DNA from: an uncultured Parabacteroides sp.
GTDB lineage: Bacteria; Bacteroidota; Bacteroidia; Bacteroidales; Tannerellaceae
Reading direction: 5' to 3'
NCBI GenBank assembly: GCA_944325345.1
Contig: CALUZV010000003.1
Location: 62,001-126,000, forward strand
Length of the DNA stretch: 64,000 nucleotides
Shown here one piece after another: positions 27,375 through 37,500 of this stretch. The notes below the pieces were generated by a model. The model made no database searches. It was not told the origin of the DNA and saw nothing but the letters and a program-made list of their open reading frames with translations. Numbering within the stretch: the first letter of the stretch is position 1; the number at the start of each line of letters is the position of its first letter. The translations under genes were made by a program, and so were the position numbers.

Positions 27375-28499
27375 ATGACACTACAGGAATTGGACGAACA
27401 GCGCAGGCGGAGGGCGGAAGCAGCCCCGGCCTTGCAAGCACCTCCCGTCGCGGGAGTAGAGACGGTGAATCCGGTGGCACCATCGACGGCACCGAGATTG
27501 CCAGGGGATATGGTTGGGGGAGGAGAACCCGCATCTATGGGTCTGACACAACCCAACCAAAGCGATTATACTTTCAACCAAGATTTCTTCAGAACGTATT
27601 TCCAGCGTCCTGTCTCCGAAGAAGAGGAGGAGCGGAGAAAGCGGGGTGCGGCGGCAGCTTCGGCTATCGGGCATCTTGGCAACGTCATGTCAGCTTTCTC
27701 GAACCTTGCCTTTGCCGGTGAAGCTCCCTCGCAGACGCTTCCGACCGTGCCGACACCGGACTTTCTTTCCTTCTCGGATAGGCTCCGGCAACAGCGGCAG
27801 CAGTACGGTTCCGGCTTGTTGGCAGCCCGAGCAAGGGATATCAGTGAATACACCAATGCTTTGACTGCCTACCAGCGTGAGCAGCTTGCCCGCCAGAATG
27901 CCGCCTTGAAACGGATGGAATCTGAACGACAAGCGGCACGGGATGCGGCGAAGTTGGCTCTTGATAGGGACTACAAGCAAGCATCGTTGGGGATGAAGGC
28001 GCAGGAATTGGCTATCCGTCAGGCGAACCAACGGAGCTTGGAGAATTACCGGAGCCAGAAGTTGGCGCAAGGGTCGGGGAGTTCACGTGGAAAGAAGGGC
28101 AATGACACAGTTGTTCTTGGTACCCCGAACGGCTATATCAGCATGGATATGGATAAGGTCAATAATGCGACGCTGAGCCAGTTGTACAGTATGTTGCCAG
28201 ACAAAATCAAGGAAAATTATGACAGGTTTATTCAGCAGAGTCCCAGAGATGCCGCAACTTTATATTTATCGGCAATAGGTGAGGGTGCAGCCCAAAGTGC
28301 AGATATTGCGGACTACCTGTCTGATTCCGGCATCGCTACCTACATAAATAAAGTCTCAAAGCAACGGCGCTTTATTGGCCCGGAGCCTTACATGCCTCCG
28401 ACCTCTTCCCAACCCTCTACCGGCGTCTCCCTCGGTCTTTGGGGCACGTCTTCATCATCCAACAATAGCAGAGACTCGAAAGATTTGACAAACCTCTAA
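27375..28499 (+). CDS. Coiled-coil virion protein, unknown
   Basis: The 374-residue protein starts at ATG 27375, which has a GGAGG sequence 14 bases upstream and gives MTLQELDEQRRRR. The first 80 residues are polar and proline-rich; the middle (about 180-235) is a charged coiled coil (YQREQLARQNAALKRMESER); the C-terminus is a serine-rich tail. Its position between the ejection-type protein and the giant protein suggests a second internal virion protein (gp15-like role), but I do not recognise a family. An alternative in-frame start at 27276 would overlap the previous gene heavily and is rejected. Confidence 0.6.
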   Translation: MTLQELDEQRRRRAEAAPALQAPPVAGVETVNPVAPSTAPRLPGDMVGGGEPASMGLTQPNQSDYTFNQDFFRTYFQRPVSEEEEERRKRGAAAASAIGHLGNVMSAFSNLAFAGEAPSQTLPTVPTPDFLSFSDRLRQQRQQYGSGLLAARARDISEYTNALTAYQREQLARQNAALKRMESERQAARDAAKLALDRDYKQASLGMKAQELAIRQANQRSLENYRSQKLAQGSGSSRGKKGNDTVVLGTPNGYISMDMDKVNNATLSQLYSMLPDKIKENYDRFIQQSPRDAATLYLSAIGEGAAQSADIADYLSDSGIATYINKVSKQRRFIGPEPYMPPTSSQPSTGVSLGLWGTSSSSNNSRDSKDLTNL

Positions 28500-28512
28500 T
28501 CAGTATTGATGT

Positions 28513-31500
28513 ATGGCAGAAGAAAGCAATACCCTCAAATTATATAATTCCTTGCGGGATAACGGATACAAGTTGCCTGAATATGACCGCTTCGAAGGCC
28601 GTCTGAAGGATTCCGCAGCCCGCGAAACGCTCTACAATACGCTCCGGGATAACGGGGTGAACGACCTTCCGGAGTTTTCGGCCTTTGAAACGTGGCTGGG
28701 CTACCCGATGCCGGATGATTTGAAAGAACAGCAAAGTGCGAATCAAGATGCTAAATCCAAAGATTCCTTTTTTGACGACCTTGGCGACCGATTCATGGCC
28801 GGTACAAACCGCACCCTTGGTTCGGTTGCCAACTTGCTGGATAAAGGAACAAAGGTTTTGGAGAACACTTTTGGGATAGAGCGTTCGGGAACTTTTGGAG
28901 AAGCTGCTGAATCCTTTAACCGGAGGGCGGATGAATACAGAAAAGAATCGAACCGTTATAACGGCAAAGACTTCGTCCAGCTTGCCAAAGAAGGCGATTG
29001 GGGCGGTGCTTTGGGAGAAATCTTTCTTTCTGCCACAGAATCGGCTCCGCAGTCTTTGGGGATAATCGCAAGTGGCGGCACCGGCCTTACCGCTGCCGGG
29101 TTGATGGCTGCTAACGATAAATACGATCAACTAATAAAAGACAATCCAGATATGAACCGCGGCGCGGCATTGGTCAATTCTGCTGTTACCGGTTTGTCCG
29201 AATACCTGACGGAATGTTTGGGTGCCGGTGCTATCGGCAAACTTGTCCGGCGTAGTTTCGCTTTGGGTGGCAAAGAGGCTGCAGGAAAAGCCATTTCGGA
29301 TTATCTTACCTCTCGCTCTGCCGACTTCATGGCGAAACATGGCATTATCGGGCCGGTAGCGACTGAGGCTATGGAGGAGATGATTAATGCCGCTACGGAA
29401 TATGGGACGGATTTGATTACCGGCGTACAACGCGATGATTCCTTTGGTGAAGCCGTCGCCAAGGCCGGGGTCTATGGTGCGGCAGGCGGTGCCCAGTTCA
29501 CTCCGATGACCGTTGCTGCCAATTACGTGGCAAGAAGAAGGCTACAGAATGCTTCTGCTGAAGAAACCCCGTCCCAATCGGCAACTCAGAATCAGGAACA
29601 GATGCGGGAAGATGCTATCCAACGCGGCAAGGAGATGCCAGAGACGGAATATAACTCCGCCTACCAATCCTCCGAGCAATCCCGCCAATCCCTCTCGGAC
29701 ATCGACCCGAACCTTGCCGCCACCATCGACCGTTACGTGAACGACGAATCGTCGGCTGCCGAGGTGCAGTCGCTCTTCGACGGCCTCGACGAGACTGTCC
29801 GCCCGCTTGCCGAGGCGTATTACCAGAGCCAGTTGGTGATGCGCGGCATCACGGAAAGGAACCTCGACGACGCGGAGGCCGAAGTGCAGGCTTTCGCCGA
29901 CCGGATTGCGCCTTTTACCGTGCCGCAGGACGACGGCCGCCGCTTGATTACCACCGCGCATTTCTCCGAAGGTCTGACTGAGAAAGATGTGTATGTAAAG
30001 ACTATTGAGGGAGACAACGCGGTTATCTTCAACGACGACGGCACGACGCGCATGGTCTCCGTGAAGCGTTTGCAAAACATTCAGGAGCAGGATGCCGACG
30101 ACCTGATAGCCCGCTATAGGGAGAACGCCTTGGATGGCAAGAACACCCAAATGGAGTTCCGCCTACATCACCACCCGAAGACCCAGCCCGCGCAGCCCGG
30201 CCTTGTCATCTTCAACGGCGACAAGGCGTATATCCTGCAAGAACGCGACGAGCGCGGCGACTGGGTGGCCTTCCCCGCCGTCCTCGAGACCGGGCAGACG
30301 ACGGCTAAAAAGGGCGGCGAACCGTCCATCCTGACCGATGCCGAAGTGCTGGAGTTGCAGGATTTGATGTATGCAGCACAAGAACCGGGAAATCAAGCAA
30401 ATGAAGAAGCTGAAAAAACGTCCGGCGTTTTGTCTGAAACGCCCAATGTTTCTGATGAAACGCTGGACGAAAATCCGGCGGGGTCGGTATCCCCGGAAGA
30501 ACGCCTCAATGCTTTGGCAGAAAGTCTCCCTAAAACGAAGGATGGCGCTATTGACTATAAGCGTCTTACTCCGCAGCAGCAGTACGAATATACCTCGCTG
30601 ACCGATTCGCCGGAGGTGGCTTTGGAGGACATACGCCGGAACATCGTGGCAGGTAACCGGGAGATTGATGCCTTAGACCGGCAGCTTGAGAAGGCGACGG
30701 GCGGGAAACTGACGGAAATCCGCGACAAGATGCGTGCGAAAAGGGAAGAGGTGAAACGGCTGAAAGAGCTTTATCGGGAGGTGGCACCGGCAGATGCACA
30801 GGACATCGACGAGAACGGCTATCCCTTCATGCTTTCCTCGGACGGGACGGACGTGTTCGGGCAGATAACGGCCGAGACCGGACTTAAGGAAGCGCCTATT
30901 AAGCTGAGCGAAGGATTTAACCGGAAGGATAACGCAGGGAGGAATCATGGGTACGGCCTTGCTCATATTGAGGAAAGTCATGGCGAACAGATACGCAATG
31001 CTGGCTTCCCCTCAGTAAATGCCTTTGTTGAATCCGTAGCCAAGAACTATGAAACAATAAGAAAAGGGAATAATCGAAACGGCAACAAGACGTATCTGTT
31101 GGAAGCCTCGGACGGAAAGAATAACACCTTGTTCGTAGAATTGTCTCAAGATGGAAGTTATTGGACTGTAAACAGCGCGGGAATATTTAGAAGCAATTAC
31201 TCTAAAAATAAGGAAATCGTTTGGCCTCTACCCGCTGTCGAGGTATCTTCTACTGCCGAAGGGACTGAAGTTCGGAACGATAATAATCGCAGTAATTCCA
31301 TGAGCGGGGATTCTTCCCAAACGATTTCTCAAGACAAAGGTACAGTCTCTTCTTCGGAAAACCAAGCAATCTCCGAAGAAAATGCCCGTCCGAGTGCCGA
31401 CGATATGCTGGATACGCTCCTCGACGGATCGCTGTCTATCGAGGAAGTGGATGCCTTCGTCGATGCTAACCGCAAAGATGTGGGTAAACGCCTTGCCGAC

Positions 31501-34500
31501 ATTGACAAGAAGAAGCCTGTGCCTGGGACGAACCTTGACGAATATAAGCGCAAACGCTCGGAATGGCAAGCCCGCCGGGATGCAGTTCAGCAGGAAGCGG
31601 ACTATTGGGAAGACATCAATAATCGCCTCCGGGATTCCCGCCGTCAGCCCGGCGACGATGCCGCCTTGAATGTCTTGAAGAACCAGACGCCGCAGACGGG
31701 TGAGGAACTGGCGGCGGAAATGTTGGCAGATGGCTCTATCAAACTCCTCCGCGACGACTTCCAGCGCGAGACCGGCGGCGGACGGGGTGAGACGCGCGGT
31801 CTCTTCGGTCTCTTTGCCGGTCGAGACAAAGGAGGCATGACCATCGAGCAGGCCGGGGAAGTCCTCATGCAGGCCGACTTGGAGCAGGGTACGAACTTCT
31901 TCGACCAATCCGACCCGAATGCCGGACGCAATGCCATCATCGAGGTATTGTCTGGAGCCCGGACACGCGGCGACCTTATCAACTATGTCCGCCGGAGCCG
32001 CGAGGAGCAGGCACGCCGGGCAGCCGAGGCGGAATACAACGAATACGCCGAATGGTGTGAGGCCAACTTCCGCATGTCCCCCGAAGACTACGAGGCTTAC
32101 GTGGAAGCGATGGAACGCGACTTCCGGACGAAGATGCAAACACCGGAGGCCTTTGACCAAGTATCGGGCGAGATTTACGAAGAAATGCTTGCCCAGCAAC
32201 AAGAATATGCCGATATTGACGCGGCTTTAGCACAATCAAACACGACAGATAATGAAAACATTGAAAGAAATGACGAAGGAGGAGGCAATAGCCTACGCGA
32301 AGGAAGCGATGAAATATTGCCAGAAACACAACCTCGTGAGACCGGGCGAACTGGAGAAACTGAAGGAGAACGGGAAACTGGTGCCGACGCTCGTGGCGAG
32401 GATGGAGCTGCACAAGAAAGCGCAGGAGGAAGGATAGAGCCGGTTGGGAATGGACCGTTTGGTTTTATTTATAATCAATTTAAGGGCAAAGTCCGAGAGG
32501 CAATAGATTTTCTTATAAAACATCAAAGCGGGGATTTGCTTGGTGTCTTCCATCGTGATGACGTTGGAGATATTGATTTGGTATGGGGCGATAAGAATGG
32601 AGGATTGGCTCATATTATAGACAAGCATATCAATACGCATGACGACTTTAAAGATATAAATGAAGCTTCTCGGATTATCGAAGATGTCATAAACAATGGT
32701 GAAATAGCCAAGAATGGACAACTTCGTATAGAAATAACGGATGGCAAATATAAAGTATCTATCCGAAAGGATTATAATGGGGAAAGAAAGAATTGGGTTG
32801 TAACTGCGCTTGATTCGTCAAGAGGGGAAAAAGAAAAGAGAATACCCGCTATCAAAACGTCAAGCACTGATAACAATCAAGAAGGCGTGCCTAATGCCCT
32901 CGGTATCTCTTCTGAGGACAAAGGTAGCAATACTTCCTCGGAAAACCAAACCTCAGCCCCGGAATTTATTCCCGGCGAATCAGAATTTGATTATGCCCAG
33001 CGTGTAGTGGAGGCCAACAAGCGGAAAGCAGAAGAGCGCAAGGTCGATACCAACCCGACCGAAGCCCAGAAAGAGGCCGGCAACTACAAGAAAGGCCACA
33101 TCAAGCTCGACGGTTTCGACATCACCATCGAGAACCCGAAAGGCAGCACCCGTTCCGGAGTGGATGCCAACGGCAACCCGTGGAGCGTAACGATGAACAA
33201 CACCTACGGCTATATCCGTGGCACCGAAGGCGTGGACGGCGACCATATCGACGTATTCCTCTCGGACGACCCGACACAAGGCGATGTGTTCGTTATCGAC
33301 CAGGTGAAAGCGGACGGGACGTTTGATGAGCATAAGGTGATGTATGGATTTCCTTCGGAGAAAGCTGCAAGAGAGGCTTACCTTGCGAACTATTCTCCGG
33401 GCTGGCAAGGCTTAGGGAATATTACTCAAGTATCCAAAGAAGAGTTTAAGAAGTGGGTGGATAGTTCGAAGAGGAAGACGAAGCCGTTCGCAGATTACAA
33501 GAATATCCGCTTCCGTATGGCAAAGACTACTCAAGAAGAAAATGATATTATAACACAAGCTAAAATAGATGGAACTTATTTGAAAGCTCCTAATGGAGAG
33601 AATACTAACTTGTCTGAATCTCAATGGATACAAGTTAGAACAAAAGCTTTTAAAGATTGGTTCGGAGATTGGGAAAACAATCCTATGGAAGCTTCAAAAA
33701 TTGTAGATAAGAACGGAGAGCCGATGGTCGTATATCATGGGAGCTTGCATAATTTTGACGTTTTTGGGGAAAGCATAAAAAGAAAAACTAATGTAGATGC
33801 ACCCGATGGCGTTTACTTTATGACAACTAATCGGAATGTGGCATCCTCTTATGCGGGGACTGACGAAAATGTGGTTTTGGACGAAAATAAGAAAATTAAG
33901 TCTGTTTTTACAGGAGAATACTTGGGTGGCATATATCCGTTGTTTGCTAATGTGAGGCGTCCCTTAGTTTTAGATTATAAAGGAATGCCGTGGAGAACTT
34001 CTTTTGATGATGATATAAACAAAAAAGTTTTAGAAGCAAGAGAATCCGAATTTGATGGAGTTATTGCGAAAAATATAATGGATTTAGGACCGTTTGGTAA
34101 TAGTGCCTCTAATCGAAATACTACAGCTAATGATATAGTCGTATTCTCTCCAAATCAAATGAAGAGTGCAACAGATAATACGGGGACATACTCTACAAAA
34201 GATAATAATATCCGCTTCCGCTTCATTGGTGAACGCGGCGCCGCCAACCTTGACCGTGCGGAGGAGGCTACCACCCGTATGGACAACCTCTCTGTTGCCC
34301 GCGACATGGAGAATGCCTTCAACGAGAAGCAGGCTCGAATTGAGAAGCTCAGGGAGAGCAAGCCGGTGGAGATAACAGGGGAGGAGTATAAAGGCAAGTA
34401 CGAACTGAAGCGTGATAGTGCAAAGGCTTGGATTAAGGATAATCTCCGAGGTGAATATACGATAAACGATACGAACGAGACTGTCGCAATAGGGCGAAAG

Positions 34501-37500
34501 GGTATAAACAAGGTTACATCTCATAGCATGGGTAATGAAGCTCATCTTAAAAGTCTAATCGCTGTCCCTGATATAATTCAGAATGCAATATTTATAACGG
34601 AAGAGGTTGCGGAAAAGAAGAACGCACAATATCCCAAATACCGTTATTATGTTGTCGGACTGAAGATAGGAGGAGAGGACTATACCGTAAAAGTAACTAT
34701 CGGGGTAGATGAGAACGGCAACAAGTATTATGATCATGCCCTTACTGAAATAGAAAAAGGCACTCTGATAGACAACCTTAACGGAACGAATCCCGTTGCT
34801 GACAATCAGAATGCCAATGGTTTTATATCAACGGGGGCAGAGCCTGATCCGTCTGTTACCGGAAGCAAAGATACGAAGCTTCGCACTATCCTCCAAACAT
34901 CTCCCCAAGAAAATGCCCGGAAAATCAAAATGGCTACCGGCTGGGAACGCGGGGCGGACGGGAAGTGGAGGTATGAGACACCGGACATAGAGCTTACTCT
35001 TCCTGAAAATATAGAAGAAGACAAAGACTATAAGCTGACCGATTTCGTCAAGGATGATGAGCTTTTCAAGGCTTATCCCCACATGAAAGATTATAAAGTG
35101 CGTTTTGAGAATCAGCCGGATGAATATGGAAGTGGTGGATATGGAAGTGAAATGATTGTAATAAACACAGCGCATAGTTATCCGGAACACTACGAATCTA
35201 TTTTTGTCCATGAAATACAGCATGGCATCCAAGCCCATGAGGGGTTCGAGTCGGGTGATAATCCGGATGAAGTTATAGACCGGTATTTGGATGCCCAGAG
35301 CGACATAGAGACGGCGGACGTGGGGACTTTGAACTCCGCTGCCTTCATTCGTAAAAAGGCGGAGCGGCTGGTTAAGAAGGGCCAATATAAATATATGCGT
35401 TGGGCTGTCCGTTCCGCGATGGGGACGATGAAAGGCCGGAACCGTATGTATGAGGCCTATGGCCCGATAGAAACTTTGGCTCTATACCATACCTCCAAAG
35501 AACTTCACGAGGCATACGAAAAGGCTTTTAATGAAGGCGGAAGTCTTTTAAATTCAGGTTTGCCAACAGTGAAAGAAGCCGAGCGGCTTTATATGCGGAA
35601 TGCCGGAGAAGTGGAAGCCCGCAACGTGCAAACCCGGATGAATATGCCTGAAGAGTTACGCCGCTCCTCCCTCGCCTCCGACACCGAAGACATCTCCCGC
35701 GAAGACCAACTTTTTATTGATAACGCTTTAAATAACTCTTATGAACGTAGAACAGGAAATACAGCACCTCAAATCCCAAGATCAGAAGCTAATCGAGCGA
35801 ATCCTGGAATCGGGCCGCTCGAATATCCGAATGACAACCTTGGCCGGCCAGAACACGCTCAACCGCGCGGAGGCCAAGACGCTCGAGGCCGTGAAGCAGA
35901 TGGAGGACCGCAGCCGGGGTCTCGAAGGAATGATTCGCAAAACGGAACTGACAATGGAAGAAGGATTACAGATGCTCGCCGAGAAGATCGACGAGCGGGC
36001 GGACGAAATCATGCAGCGGCTGGACGTGCTGGAGAGCAACCTCGGCGCGAAGATAGACGCGGTGGGCAGCGCGGTGTCGTCGGCAATAGCGAGCCTCAAG
36101 GCGACCATCGCGGCGCAGGAACAGACGATAACCAGCCAGGCGGCGACGATAGCGGCCTTGGAGGAGCAGCTCGCGAACTCCGGGAGCGGTTCGAAATAGC
36201 AGGGGTAGAGGTGGCGACTCGGTTTGGTCAGAAGATTCGCGTAGTGCGTTTAATTGATGAGATTCCTGATGGTGAAGCGAAACGTCGAATAGCTTCCGGA
36301 GATATGATAACGGGTTGGTATGATATTCCATCTGGTGAGGTGGTTTTATATCTTCCAAATATCCGGAGCGAAGCGGATGCCGTACGCGCTGTGCTCCACG
36401 AAGTTGTGGGTCATAAAGGCTTGCGCGAGCTTATCGGGAAAGAGGAATATGACGCGGAGATGATGCGCCTCTACGGCCTGTTGCCCCTGGATGTCCGGCG
36501 CGAAGTCTCCAAGCGAGCAATGGAGCGGTATGACGGAGACTTTGCCGTTGCAATGGACGAGTATCTTGCCGAGCAAGCGGAGCGGGACGAGACGCCCTCA
36601 TGGTGGCAGCGCGTAGTCTCCGCCGTCCGCGACATGCTCCGTAGGCTGGGCGTTGATGTCGAACTCTCGGACAACGATGTGAAGTATCTGCTCTGGCGGA
36701 GCCGGAAACGGCTGGAGGCGCGGAATGGGTTCGAGGTGGCGGAAGATGTGGTGATGAGGAGGAGGTTGGGGCTTATCCCGGATAGAGGACGGAATGTCCG
36801 TTTCCGCGAAGCCAAAGAAGAGGTCAAGGAAAGCACGCCGTCCGGCGAGCCGATGGTAAGGGCGTGGGACAGGGTGATGGCGAGCGACTTCTTCAAGATG
36901 AAAGAGACGTTGTTTGATTATCTGCAGTCCGTTAAGGAATTCCAGAAGCTGCTGGCGCGATATGCCAAGTCGAAGATATTGGATTACGAGAATGCCTACC
37001 AGAGTCTCCTTACCCTAAGCTCCCGGAACCGCGACGAGATGGATTTGTTTGAATCCAAGTATGTCAAGAAACTGAACGAGGCTATTGTAGGTTTGACAGG
37101 AAAGGTGCGTGGCAAGTGGGATTGGAGCAAGGGCGTCTTGCGCGACCTGGTTGTCTATGTGGAGGCCAAGCATGGTATTGAGCGCAACCGGGATTTGGCG
37201 GTACGCAAAGGCATTGAATCCCTAAAAGGGGAATCTTTCACCCGGCTTTACCAGACGGGTGTCGTTACCAAAGAGGAAGTGAAAGTGTTCCGGGCTAAGG
37301 CAGAAGAGGAAGCCAAGAAGAAGGCAGATGAGAAGTACAAGGAAACGCTCGAAAGGGTTTTCAAACGGGAATCCGCCAAGGAAGGCGTGTCCGAGACGGT
37401 TGCCGAGGATAGGGCTAAGGAAGCGGCTAAACGGAGACGGGAGGCTGTCGAGACCTCGACCTACGAGAATGCCGTCCGAGACTTCAAGGCGAAGTGTGTC

